45,927 nucleotides of DNA from Desulfuromonadales bacterium (lineage in GTDB: Bacteria > Desulfobacterota > Desulfuromonadia > Geobacterales > Pseudopelobacteraceae): positions 1-45,927 of the forward strand of contig DUZX01000031.1 of the NCBI GenBank assembly GCA_013349325.1, in the 5' to 3' direction. Each line of letters begins with the position of its first letter. The first letter of the stretch is position 1. This document shows, piece after piece, positions 17,139 through 25,023 of this stretch. The translations under genes were made by a program, and so were the position numbers. The notes below the pieces were generated by a model that saw nothing but the letters and a program-made list of their open reading frames with translations, did not search any database and was not told the origin of the DNA.

Positions 17139-17954
17139 TTACGTCAGTGCAACAGCTTCAACTTCCATGCGACGCATGATTTCGGAAGCTGCCTCTTCAA
17201 CCGATTTATTGGTGATGTTCACAATAAACCACTCCGGGTGTTTACGGTAGAGTTGCCGACAGGCGGTCAGCTCCTCTTCTACCAGATCATAGTCGTTGTA
17301 ACTGCCGCGGGGACTCTGGCGCATATTGATCAGACGGGACGTGCGAATTTCAACAAGACGCTTCGGATCTATCAGCAGCCCGACTATTTTCGTCTGATCA
17401 ATCTCGAACAACTCGACCGGGGGATCAATGCCGAATACCAGTGGTACGTTGGCAACTTTGAGCCCCTTATGAGCAAGGTACATCGAAAGCGGGGTCTTGG
17501 ATGAGCGGGAAACTCCCACCAGAACAAGATCGGCCTTATGCAGATAACGTGTCTCTTGGCCGTCATCATGTTTAACCGTGAAATTGACCGCTTCAACCCG
17601 TCGGTAATATCCTGTATCGATCCGGTGCAGCAATCCGGGCTTCCCTTGTGACGGTGTCCCCAGATAACGTGAAAGATTGTAGATCAAAGGACTGAGCAGA
17701 TCGACTGTTATCAGTCCGATTTCTTCGGCAATACGCTCGGTAGCCTCAGCCAGTTGCGGATCAACCAGCGTATAGACGATCATGCCGGGAACGTGGGTTG
17801 CAACGGACAACGCCTGTCGAACGTCAGCGGGTGAACTGACCTTGTTCAGGCGATGGACACGGACATCTTCCTCGTAAAATTGGGAGAGAGCAGCACGAAT
17901 AACGCGTTCTGCCGTCTCACCGGTCGAATCTGAAAGTACATAAATTGTTTTCAT
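17139..17954 (-). CDS. ppsR: Pyruvate phosphate dikinase / PEP synthase regulatory protein (DUF299)
   Basis: Members of this family are bifunctional: they phosphorylate and dephosphorylate a threonine on pyruvate phosphate dikinase or PEP synthase, using ADP as phosphate donor. The 271-residue product starts MKTIYVLSDSTGETAERVIR, as the family does, and carries the P-loop-like VGVSRSSKTPLSMYLA at about 150-165. The ATG at 17954 was preferred to a GTG three codons upstream because of this family start; neither has a clear ribosome-binding site. The target enzyme gene is not in the window. A 6-bp inverted repeat (GTATCG/CGATAC, 17111-17133) follows the gene but lacks a T run. Confidence 0.93.
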   Translation of the reverse strand: MKTIYVLSDSTGETAERVIRAALSQFYEEDVRVHRLNKVSSPADVRQALSVATHVPGMIVYTLVDPQLAEATERIAEEIGLITVDLLSPLIYNLSRYLGTPSQGKPGLLHRIDTGYYRRVEAVNFTVKHDDGQETRYLHKADLVLVGVSRSSKTPLSMYLAHKGLKVANVPLVFGIDPPVELFEIDQTKIVGLLIDPKRLVEIRTSRLINMRQSPRGSYNDYDLVEEELTACRQLYRKHPEWFIVNITNKSVEEAASEIMRRMEVEAVALT

Positions 17955-18095
17955 GGGGTACACGCTTCAGACTACACGTTTAATGAGCGACTCAGGGTGT
18001 TTTTCTAATGAGAATGTACGTCTTCGTTTTTGTGATGTCAAGTATAAATTTTGTAAGCGTTAATTTCGGGCATCTGTATGCCCGCGACAAAAATG

Positions 18096-18123
18096 TTGAC
18101 CAATTATGATTCGTGGCTATACT
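18096..18123 (+). promoter_or_regulatory. Candidate sigma70 promoter of the ferritin-like/cytochrome unit
   Basis: TTGACC (18096-18101), a 16-base spacer and TATACT (18118-18123; 5 of 6 to consensus) lie 30 bases upstream of the ATG at 18153. This is one of the best promoter matches in the window and would drive the ferritin-like and cytochrome genes. Confidence 0.7.
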
Positions 18124-18152
18124 GTATACACTTTTATTACAGGGGAGGTCTT

Positions 18153-18650
18153 ATGGGCAGGGAATACACACTTTCGGAGGCGATCAGCCTCGCGATCAAG
18201 GCTGAAAAAGATAGCATGGATTTTTATCGCAAAGCCGCTTCTGTCGCAAAAAACGAACGCGCCCGTCAAGTCTTTGAGCTGCTTGCCAACGAAGAAATCG
18301 GCCATCTTAAAGCCTTTTTCAGTCACTACACAGGTTCCGAGTTCATTGATGTTGCGGCTTGCATCAATGCCCCCGTCGATACAAAAAATCCGACATATAT
18401 GAAGCTGGAGAAGGCCATCACCGAAGATATGCCTGAACAGGTCGCCTTGGAACTGGCACTGATTGAAGAAAAAGAATGTATCGGCCAGTATACTCAATTC
18501 GCTCAATGTGTTGTTGACCCGGGCGTCAGGGTCGTTTTTCAGAGTATCGTCAAAGAGACCGAACGACATTACGCTCTGATCGAATCCGAGTACGCTCATC
18601 TGATGGGTATGGTACATGAGTCGGATCAGGACATTTTCGTGAGAGAGTAA
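18153..18650 (+). CDS. Rubrerythrin-like ferritin-superfamily protein
   Basis: This 165-residue protein looks like the four-helix di-iron half of rubrerythrin, without the C-terminal rubredoxin domain. Candidate iron ligands are E18 (IKAEKDSMDFY), E48 with H51 (NEEIGH), the glutamates in ALIEEKECIGQY, and the acidic/His cluster ETERH near residue 146. Proteins of this type are often linked to peroxide defence or iron handling, but the exact activity is unknown. The start at 18153 is set by AGGGGAGGT; an open frame continues upstream without a ribosome-binding site. A cytochrome gene follows 25 bases later and is probably co-transcribed from the strong promoter upstream. Confidence 0.88.
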   Translation: MGREYTLSEAISLAIKAEKDSMDFYRKAASVAKNERARQVFELLANEEIGHLKAFFSHYTGSEFIDVAACINAPVDTKNPTYMKLEKAITEDMPEQVALELALIEEKECIGQYTQFAQCVVDPGVRVVFQSIVKETERHYALIESEYAHLMGMVHESDQDIFVRE

Positions 18651-18675
18651 CCTACAGATATAAGGAGTTACAAAG

Positions 18676-18990
18676 ATGAAGCATGTACTGTTTTGTTTGA
18701 CTGTTGTATGCATGGCAGTCGGGGGTGCCTCTGCGGCAGAGCAAAAAACTGCCACGGCTTCACACCTGGGCAATGTGACGGGTGGTGACTTCAAAGCTGC
18801 CGGTGCCATTATCGGTAAAAAATGTACCAGCTGCCATACCAAGGAAAGAATAGACGTAGCTCTTTCGGCCGGTAAAGATATGAAAGCTATCCAGCGCGAT
18901 ATGGAGAAGCGCGGTGCAGCCCTGAATCAATCTGAGCGTGATGTGCTCGGTATTTACTGGGGCAAGGCACAGCCTTTGAAGAAAAAGTAG
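18676..18990 (+). CDS. Small periplasmic monoheme c-type cytochrome
   Basis: The 104-residue precursor has a signal peptide (about 1-20, cleavage near GGASA-AEQ) and a single heme-binding CTSCH motif (about residues 55-59), within KKCTSCHTKERIDVALSAG. The helical tail NQSERDVLGIYWGKAQPL has a typical small class I-like appearance, though the distal Met ligand is not obvious; Met residues occur at KDMKAI and RDMEKR. AAGGAGT precedes the ATG. It follows the ferritin-like gene by 25 bases and is closed by a hairpin. It may accept electrons in the periplasm; the partner is unknown. Confidence 0.88.
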   Translation: MKHVLFCLTVVCMAVGGASAAEQKTATASHLGNVTGGDFKAAGAIIGKKCTSCHTKERIDVALSAGKDMKAIQRDMEKRGAALNQSERDVLGIYWGKAQPLKKK

Positions 18991-19003
18991 AATGAATGCT
19001 CTC

Positions 19004-19040
19004 TTACGCCTCACCGCGAATCGGTGGGGCGTAATTACTT
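19004..19040 (+). terminator. Hairpin terminator after the cytochrome gene
   Basis: A 13-bp stem (TTACGCCTCACCG at 19004-19016 with CGGTGGGGCGTAA at 19022-19034, one G-T pair) has a 5-base loop. Only a short T-containing tail (ttactt) follows, so termination may be partial. It separates the cytochrome from the rhomboid gene. Confidence 0.6.
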
Positions 19041-19124
19041 CATGCATCCCGCACCTCTCCCGGTTGATCTGCAAAAACTCCAGCGACCAGCACATAATCA
19101 CAATATTCAGCATGAGGTAAACCT

Positions 19125-19925
19125 ATGGCACAGCGACCCATACTCTGTCCGCGTTGCAGGCAATTGATCGGCAGCTCGGAAACGGTCTGCTCCTGGTGCG
19201 GCACCTCCCGATCCGCCCCCTGGTGGCGGATCATCACCTGGTCGCGAGGCACCATGGATAGTGACTGGCTGGTCTCGTCCCTGATCACGGCCAACATCAT
19301 CTACTTTGCGCTCTCGCTTCTTGTGGGGGGCGGCTTCAGCGGTTTGCTCTCGCCCCATCAGGCCGGATTAATGCTGCTGGGTGCGACCGGTACCTATCCG
19401 ATCGATTATTTCGGCCGCTACTGGACGGTGATCAGCGCCAGTTATCTGCATGGCGGCATACTGCATCTGGTCTTCAACTTGATGGCGCTCAAACAGATTG
19501 CTCCCTGGGTCTCCAATGAATACGGGCCAGGTCGAACATTCACCATCTATACCCTGGGCGGCGTGTTCGGGTATGTTGTGTCATATCTGGCCGGGGTGCC
19601 GTTTACTATTGGTGCTTCAGCTTCCGTCTGCAGCCTGATAGGCGCCCTGTTTTTCTACGGCAAGAGTCGTGGCGGGTCATACGGTAGTTCGGTCAATCGC
19701 GAGGTGAGCGGTTGGTTGATCAGCCTTTTTGTCTTTGGTCTGATTTTCCCAGGGATTAATAACTGGGGTCATGGCGGCGGGATTGTCGGCGGGATTATTT
19801 TTGGTGCTCTGCTGGGCTATAATGAGCGTCGACGGGAGAATAATCTTGATTTGGCTCTGGCGGTTGTGTGTGGTGTGGCAACTGTCGCAGTGATGGGATG
19901 GGCTGTAATGAGAGCCGTCTTTTAA
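19125..19925 (+). CDS. Rhomboid-family intramembrane serine protease with N-terminal zinc ribbon
   Basis: The 266-residue product has a cytoplasmic zinc ribbon (CPRC at about 9-12 and CSWC at about 23-26), then about six to seven membrane helices. The rhomboid signatures are present: HGGILHLVFNLMALKQ in helix 2, the serine of IGASASVCSLIGALFFYG (GxSx) in helix 4, and the catalytic His in NWGHGGGIVGGIIFGALLG in helix 6. Rhomboids cleave transmembrane substrates; the substrate is not known. A GAGGT ribosome-binding site lies before the ATG. The 3' end converges on the VOC gene. Confidence 0.93.
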   Translation: MAQRPILCPRCRQLIGSSETVCSWCGTSRSAPWWRIITWSRGTMDSDWLVSSLITANIIYFALSLLVGGGFSGLLSPHQAGLMLLGATGTYPIDYFGRYWTVISASYLHGGILHLVFNLMALKQIAPWVSNEYGPGRTFTIYTLGGVFGYVVSYLAGVPFTIGASASVCSLIGALFFYGKSRGGSYGSSVNREVSGWLISLFVFGLIFPGINNWGHGGGIVGGIIFGALLGYNERRRENNLDLALAVVCGVATVAVMGWAVMRAVF

Positions 19926-19953
19926 ATGTATGATTGCACGATGAAACGGGTAG

Positions 19954-20397
19954 CTACAGTCCGGCTTTATTGGTCGGCTTTTTTCTTGCTTCGACCGGTT
20001 CATCCAGTACGATCAGATATCCGTCCGGATCAAAGCACCACATCTCTTTAATGCCGTATGGCTTAAGCTCCAGCGGATAGAGTACCTCCAACCCCTCTTC
20101 CATAATAGCGTCGCTGATCTCTTCGATCTCGGTAACTTCAAAATGCAGCGTCACGCCGATTCCGCGCGGAAACATACTGAAACGCGGCTCCAGCACGGGG
20201 TGGGCTTTGATGACATCAGCCTCCTCGACAAAGACGATCGCCATACCATCCATATCGATCACGAGGTGATCCGGGGCGCCTTGAGCGGTCAGTGAACGCC
20301 GCACCGGCAATTCAAGAATGCCGGCGTAGAACGCCTCTGTTACCACCAGTTGGGTTACCGAGAGCTGAATCGAATGTGGAGCGCGATGGGCCTTCAC
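19954..20397 (-). CDS. VOC-superfamily (glyoxalase/dioxygenase-fold) protein
   Basis: The 147-residue protein shows the beta-alpha-beta-beta-beta halves of the VOC fold: an N-terminal half ending in DMDGMAIVFVEE and a C-terminal half ending in MWCFDPDGYLIVLDEP, with a possible metal Glu near the end (residue about 133). The substrate cannot be read from sequence. It starts with GTG immediately after the ccdA stop codon (TGA then GTG), so it is translationally coupled to ccdA. The DPDGY stretch is the most recognisable family motif. Confidence 0.8.
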   Translation of the reverse strand: MKAHRAPHSIQLSVTQLVVTEAFYAGILELPVRRSLTAQGAPDHLVIDMDGMAIVFVEEADVIKAHPVLEPRFSMFPRGIGVTLHFEVTEIEEISDAIMEEGLEVLYPLELKPYGIKEMWCFDPDGYLIVLDEPVEARKKPTNKAGL

Positions 20398-21126
20398 TCA
20401 ACCCCCTGTGGTGAAAATCGTCAGATAGCCGGAGAGGCGGGTCAGCCAGTTGGTGTAAATCAGGACGCCGATCAGCATCAGAAAAACCCCGGTCATCTTC
20501 TCAAAGACCGGGATATATTTTTTGAAACGATTAAACACGATCAGAAAGCGATGCATGGCCAGTGCTGACAAGAAGAACGGGACTCCCAGTCCCAAAGAAT
20601 AGAGCAGCAGCAGAATGATGCCCTGATAGACATTTTCTTCGGTGGCAGCCACCGCCAGAATGGCGGCCAGGATCGGCCCGATGCAGGGGGTCCAACCGGC
20701 GGCAAACGCAATGCCGACCAGTAAACTGCCGATGTAGCCGGATGGTTTGTGTCGTACGGTTACCCGCTTTTCGCCCAGTAGAAATTTCAGCGGCAGCAGG
20801 CCGCAGACATGCAGGCCGAGCAGCAGCAAAAGGACTCCACCGACTTTTCTGATGACGGAGGCGTGCTGGGCGAGGAAGGAACCGATATAAGTCGCCGAGG
20901 CTCCCAACAGAACAAAAACGACGGTAAAGCCGCCGATAAAACAGAGCGAGTGCAGGATTGTTTTTTGACGAATGATGTGCGAAGGGTGATCTGCCTGCAG
21001 GTCGGCAAAGGAAAGGCCGGTTATGTAGGTAATATATGAGGGGATCAGCGGCAGCACACAGGGCGAAAGAAAAGAGAGCAGGCCGGCGATAAAGGCCCCG
21101 ATGTAGGTGACGTCCTGGCTCAGCAT
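20398..21126 (-). CDS. ccdA: Cytochrome c biogenesis protein CcdA (thiol reductant carrier)
   Basis: CcdA moves reducing equivalents from cytoplasmic thioredoxin across the inner membrane to periplasmic thiol proteins that prepare apocytochrome c for heme attachment. The 242-residue product has six to seven membrane helices and the two family cysteine motifs, LLSFLSPCVLPLIPSY (about 16-31) and GWTPCIGPILAAIL. It lies 8 bases after tlpA, its likely electron acceptor, and is directly abutted by the VOC gene. Confidence 0.95.
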   Translation of the reverse strand: MLSQDVTYIGAFIAGLLSFLSPCVLPLIPSYITYITGLSFADLQADHPSHIIRQKTILHSLCFIGGFTVVFVLLGASATYIGSFLAQHASVIRKVGGVLLLLLGLHVCGLLPLKFLLGEKRVTVRHKPSGYIGSLLVGIAFAAGWTPCIGPILAAILAVAATEENVYQGIILLLLYSLGLGVPFFLSALAMHRFLIVFNRFKKYIPVFEKMTGVFLMLIGVLIYTNWLTRLSGYLTIFTTGG

Positions 21127-21134
21127 GTAAACTC

Positions 21135-21668
21135 CTACTTCATCAAACCATCCAGGAATGAAGCCACTTCGGCAGAATCCCAGGCGAGACCGCCAATCAC
21201 TTTTTTGACAAGAATTCCCTGCTTGTCGATGACGAATGTCTCAGGTACGCCGGTAACGCCGTAGGCTTTGACAGCGGCGCCGGTAGGTTCAAGGTAGGTT
21301 GGCAGCGTAAAGCCGGTCTGTTTGAAGAATGCCTCAATATCCGCCTTGCCCCCTTCATCGATCGAAACCGCGACCATCTGAAAGGGCTTGCCGTTCATGG
21401 CGGTAACCAGCTTCATCATGGAAGGAATCTCTTCGCGGCAGGGGGGACACCAGGTGGCCCAGAAGTTCAGCAAAACGACCTTTCCCTTCAGTTCGGAAAG
21501 TTTCAGTGGCGCTCCGGTGGCAAGTGAGACAACCGATATTTCAGGAGCCGGTTTTTTTTCCTGGGCAACAGAAGGTGCTCCGGCAGGTGCTGTGGTCGTT
21601 TCCGTTTTTGAACAGGCACAGAGTCCCAGCAGCATGAAAATCAAAGTCAGGCTGGTAATCAGTTTCAT
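21135..21668 (-). CDS. TlpA/ResA-family thiol-disulfide oxidoreductase lipoprotein
   Basis: This 177-residue thioredoxin-fold protein has a lipoprotein-type signal with the likely lipid-anchored Cys at residue 19 (LCAC), a short linker, and the active site WCPPC (C74, C77) in VVLLNFWATWCPPCREE. A cis-Pro loop is present in GVTGVPETFVID. It would be reduced by CcdA and in turn reduce apocytochrome thiols. It has a GGGAGGT ribosome-binding site and is immediately upstream of ccdA, as is common for this pair. Confidence 0.94.
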   Translation of the reverse strand: MKLITSLTLIFMLLGLCACSKTETTTAPAGAPSVAQEKKPAPEISVVSLATGAPLKLSELKGKVVLLNFWATWCPPCREEIPSMMKLVTAMNGKPFQMVAVSIDEGGKADIEAFFKQTGFTLPTYLEPTGAAVKAYGVTGVPETFVIDKQGILVKKVIGGLAWDSAEVASFLDGLMK

Positions 21669-21731
21669 ACAACCTCCCTGGAAAGCATTGGGTTGAGCGG
21701 ATAGCGATGAATGGTTACTAAAGGGGCGAGG

Positions 21732-22706
21732 CTATTTGCTGCGTGTTACAACATATTCGGCCAGTTCGATCATGGCCTGACGCACCGGACTGTCCGTGAA
21801 CAGCCCCAGATGAGTTCTGCAGCGCGAGATGTAGCCACGGGCTGCTTCAATTGTGTACTCGATGCCGCCGTACTGTTTCACCAGGCCGGAGACGGCACGA
21901 AACTCGTCCAGCGACATTTCATCTTTTTCAACGACCGCCTCGATGATGGCCCGCTCGTCAGCACTGCAGTGCCGTAGGGTATGGATCAGCGGCATCGTAA
22001 TCTTACCCTCTTCCAGGTCATGGCCGATGCTTTTGCCAAACTCTTCCTCAGTGGCAGTGTAGTCGAGGATATCATCCATCAGCTGAAAGGCGATGCCGAG
22101 TTCCATGCCGAAATCGGCCAGAGCCTGTTGTTGTTCGGACGAAACGGCGCCCAGGATGGCACCCGCTTCACAGGCGGCCGACATCAGGATGGCTGTTTTG
22201 GAGCGCACCACACCGATATAGCGCTCTTCGGTCAGGTCGATCTCGCCGGTGCAGAGCAGCTGCATGACCTCGCCTTCGGCAATGACCGTTGTAGCATCTG
22301 AAAGCACGCGCAGAACGTCGAGGCTACCGACACCTACCATCAGCGAAAATGATTTTGAGAAGAGAAAATCGCCTACCAGCACCGAGGCTTCGTTACCCCA
22401 GAGGGCGTTGGCCGAAGCGATGCCGCGCCGCAGGCTGGCGCTGTCGACAACATCGTCATGCAACAGAGTTGCGGTATGGATGAACTCGACCACACTGGCA
22501 AGCGGAACGGCCTTGTCGGCAGTGTAGGTGCAGAGGCGGGCCGCCAGCAGCAGCAGGGCCGGGCGGATACGTTTGCCGCCGCTGGAGAGGACATATTCGC
22601 CGACCTTGCGGATCAGAGGAACATCCGACTCCAGGTCTTTGCGGAACTGTTGTTCAACCAGCTTGAGATCTTCACCGATTATGGAGAGTGCAGCCTGCAT
22701 CGTCAT
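21732..22706 (-). CDS. ispB: Polyprenyl diphosphate synthase (octaprenyl/IspB type)
   Basis: This trans-isoprenyl diphosphate synthase builds the quinone side chain from IPP and an allylic primer. The two aspartate-rich motifs are present: FARM as DDVVD in LLHDDVVDSASLRRG and SARM as DDILD in FQLMDDILDYTATEEEFGKSIGHD. GGKRIRPALLLLAAR binds the homoallylic substrate. I place the start at the ATG at 22706 (324 residues), which has AAGGA just upstream; an ATG at 22733 (333 residues) lacks a ribosome-binding site, and an ATG at 22700 is also possible. The chain length of the product is not decidable from the sequence alone. Downstream on the same strand are tlpA and ccdA. Confidence 0.93.
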   Translation of the reverse strand: MTMQAALSIIGEDLKLVEQQFRKDLESDVPLIRKVGEYVLSSGGKRIRPALLLLAARLCTYTADKAVPLASVVEFIHTATLLHDDVVDSASLRRGIASANALWGNEASVLVGDFLFSKSFSLMVGVGSLDVLRVLSDATTVIAEGEVMQLLCTGEIDLTEERYIGVVRSKTAILMSAACEAGAILGAVSSEQQQALADFGMELGIAFQLMDDILDYTATEEEFGKSIGHDLEEGKITMPLIHTLRHCSADERAIIEAVVEKDEMSLDEFRAVSGLVKQYGGIEYTIEAARGYISRCRTHLGLFTDSPVRQAMIELAEYVVTRSK

Positions 22707-22895
22707 GGCATCCTTGGGGTATAGTCGCGCCATACTAAAGGAACGGCTTTTGGTTTGTCAAAGCATTTCTGGCGTGAATGATGCGGGATTGCAGGCAGGT
22801 CGCAGCTGCTTTGCTCATGTTTCCATTGCCAGAGTCTACAGCACAGTATATGGTGTGCATGTTTATACTGATGTTTCATCATAAAAAGGATTGTA

Positions 22896-24299
22896 ATGCA
22901 CTTTAACCAACTCCCCATTCCTGAACAGGTGCTGCGCGGTATTACCGACGCCGGTTTCAGCACCTGCACACCCATCCAGGAACAGACCCTGCCGATTACC
23001 TTGTCCGGCACCGATATCGCCGGACAGGCCCAGACCGGTACCGGCAAAACCGCCGCCTTTCTGATCACGCTCTTCACGCGCCTGCTGTCAAGCGCTGTCT
23101 CCGGTAAACCGAGAGCGCTGATCCTGGCACCGACCCGCGAACTGGTTGTCCAGATTGAGGCGGATGCCCAACTGCTGGGTGCGCACTGCGGCCTGACCAT
23201 CCAGGCCATCTATGGTGGCGTTGATTATATGAAACAGAAAAACGCCCTCCTGGACGGCGCTGATGTTATCGTCGGCACACCGGGAAGGCTGATCGATTAT
23301 CTCAAGCAGAAGATCTACAGCCTGAAACATATCGAGGTACTGGTAATCGATGAGGCTGATCGCATGTTCGATCTCGGCTTCATCGCCGATCTGCGCTTTA
23401 TCCTGCGCAAGCTGCCCCCCTTTGAAAAACGCCAGAACCTGATGTTCTCGGCCACCCTGAACCCACGGGTCATGGAACTGGCCTACGAGTTCATGAATAC
23501 GCCGACCAAGGTCTCGGTAACTCCGGAGAGCATGACCGCTGAGCGGGTTGAACAGTGCCTGTATCACTGCTCCCGTAAAGAGAAGTTCCCGCTGCTCCTG
23601 GGGCTGTTGCGGCGTGACGGCATGGCCCGCACGATGATCTTCATCAACACCAAGCGCGAGGCCGAACATCTGCACAACCTGCTGAACGCAAACGGTTTTC
23701 CCTGCCGGGTTATCTCGGGGGATGTCGAACAGCGCAAGCGGATGCGGATCCTGGATGACTTCAAGGATGGTTCGCTGCCGATTCTGATCGCGACCGATGT
23801 GGCCTCACGCGGCCTTCATATTGACGGCGTCAGCCATGTCATCAATTATGACCTGCCGCAGGATTGCGAGGATTACGTCCATCGTATCGGCCGCACCGCG
23901 CGGGCCGGCGCCGAAGGAAAGGCAATCTCGCTGGCCGATGAGGATGGAGCTTTCTATCTGGAAGCCATTGAAGAGTATATCAAGGCCAAGGTTCCGACGG
24001 AATGGGCTGATGATGATCTGTACGTTCTTGATTACGTGCGGACGGCCCGGCCCAAGCGGGTGGTGGATCTCAAACGTGATAAACCGGGTGCAGGGCGGGG
24101 CAGCGACACGAGTCGCCGAACGACCGGGCGTTCCGCCAAAGTCGGCGGCGCCAAAACACCCGCTGTCACGGTGGTAACCGCGAAACCTGCGGCCGAGGGT
24201 GAGGCCGAAAAGAAAAAACGTCGCCGCAGAAAGAAGAAGCCGACCGGAGCTCTGCCGGCAGACCAGCAGAAAACCACGACGACTTCAGAAGCTGTGTGA
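22896..24299 (+). CDS. rhlB: DEAD-box ATP-dependent RNA helicase (RhlB-like)
   Basis: The 467-residue product has all helicase motifs in order: Q motif FSTCTPIQEQTLP, Walker A AQTGTGKTAA, PTREL, TPGRLIDY, DEAD in VLVIDEADRMFDLGF, SAT in LMFSATLNP, and HRIGRTARAG. Overall it is closest to RhlB, which unwinds structured RNA during mRNA decay. The tail (about 395-467) is rich in Lys/Arg and ends with KKKRRRRKKK, a probable RNA-binding extension. AAAAGGA precedes the ATG. The last 15 bases overlap the end of the convergent ccsA-like gene. RhlE-type assignment is a possible alternative. Confidence 0.93.
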   Translation: MHFNQLPIPEQVLRGITDAGFSTCTPIQEQTLPITLSGTDIAGQAQTGTGKTAAFLITLFTRLLSSAVSGKPRALILAPTRELVVQIEADAQLLGAHCGLTIQAIYGGVDYMKQKNALLDGADVIVGTPGRLIDYLKQKIYSLKHIEVLVIDEADRMFDLGFIADLRFILRKLPPFEKRQNLMFSATLNPRVMELAYEFMNTPTKVSVTPESMTAERVEQCLYHCSRKEKFPLLLGLLRRDGMARTMIFINTKREAEHLHNLLNANGFPCRVISGDVEQRKRMRILDDFKDGSLPILIATDVASRGLHIDGVSHVINYDLPQDCEDYVHRIGRTARAGAEGKAISLADEDGAFYLEAIEEYIKAKVPTEWADDDLYVLDYVRTARPKRVVDLKRDKPGAGRGSDTSRRTTGRSAKVGGAKTPAVTVVTAKPAAEGEAEKKKRRRRKKKPTGALPADQQKTTTTSEAV

Positions 24300-25022
24300 A
24301 CTCTTCATCAGCAAACTGACACCCAGATAGGTGAACAGCATCACAAACACACCCACAATCCCCAGCCAGGCTGAGAGAGTATCCCATCGGGGCCCTTTCA
24401 GCCTGACGTGCAGCAGCAGGGCATAGAACAGCCAGAGTATCGATGTCCACAACTCCTTGGGGGTCCAGAGCCAATAACTGCCCCAGGCGTAATATCCCCA
24501 GATCCCGCCCGAAATCATCGACACCGAAAAAAACGTCCACCCCACCAGCGCGACCTTGTGAAAGACATCCAGGTATGAACGGACCCGGCTCAGCAGATAA
24601 GCTCCCGAGAGCAGTCCGCCGATTACAAAGAGTGCGTAACCGAAGAAAGCCACGACTACATGCAGCTCAAACCAGAGTGTATCCAGTATCTGCGGCAGCG
24701 GCATGTTCAGCTGTTTGAAGCACAGGGCCACCAGTGTCAGCACTGCTGCCGGAAGGCCGACGGCACCGGTAAACCAGCGCACTCTTTTCAATTGGGGTGA
24801 AAACGTCATGACCCACCCCATCAGCGCCAGTGACATGGCAAAAAACAGCAGCGTATCATGCGGCCCCAGAAGCGGCAGACGCCCCAGTGAAACTCCGCGC
24901 ATACCGAGATACAGTAATTGGGTGACGAAGCCGAGCAGCACTCCGCCGCGCCAGAATGTCCCGGACAGCAGACAGACGACAGAAAACCAGAGCAGCGGCG
25001 CTAGTGACAGTGCGGTAGTCAT
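24285..25022 (-). CDS. ccsA: CcsA/ResC-type cytochrome c assembly membrane protein
   Basis: This 245-residue protein has about eight membrane helices and the tryptophan-rich heme-handling signature GIWGYYAWGSYWLWTPKE, with His in FELHVVVAFFGYALF and LLLHVRLKGP as candidate heme ligands. CcsA/ResC proteins export heme and attach it to apocytochrome c with a ResB-type partner. The usual motif reads WGxYWxWDPKE; here Thr stands in place of the Asp. No ccs1/resB gene is adjacent. It starts one base after the stop of the zinc-ribbon membrane protein, so the two are probably coupled. Together with ccdA and tlpA it supports a periplasmic cytochrome maturation role. Confidence 0.88.
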   Translation of the reverse strand: MTTALSLAPLLWFSVVCLLSGTFWRGGVLLGFVTQLLYLGMRGVSLGRLPLLGPHDTLLFFAMSLALMGWVMTFSPQLKRVRWFTGAVGLPAAVLTLVALCFKQLNMPLPQILDTLWFELHVVVAFFGYALFVIGGLLSGAYLLSRVRSYLDVFHKVALVGWTFFSVSMISGGIWGYYAWGSYWLWTPKELWTSILWLFYALLLHVRLKGPRWDTLSAWLGIVGVFVMLFTYLGVSLLMKSSHSF

Positions 25023-25023
25023 A

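Noticed and set aside
18117..18842. Long minus-strand open frame opposite the ferritin-like and cytochrome genes
   Set aside because: It is antisense to two well-supported genes with ribosome-binding sites and has no recognisable domain.
19959..19987. Terminator of the rhomboid gene inside the VOC 3' end
   Set aside because: A 5-bp stem with one G-T pair precedes six T residues; the stem is too weak to rely on.
22734..22895. Promoter of the RhlB-like gene at TATACT (about 22863)
   Set aside because: A good -10 box is present but no recognisable -35 element lies at 15-19 bases.
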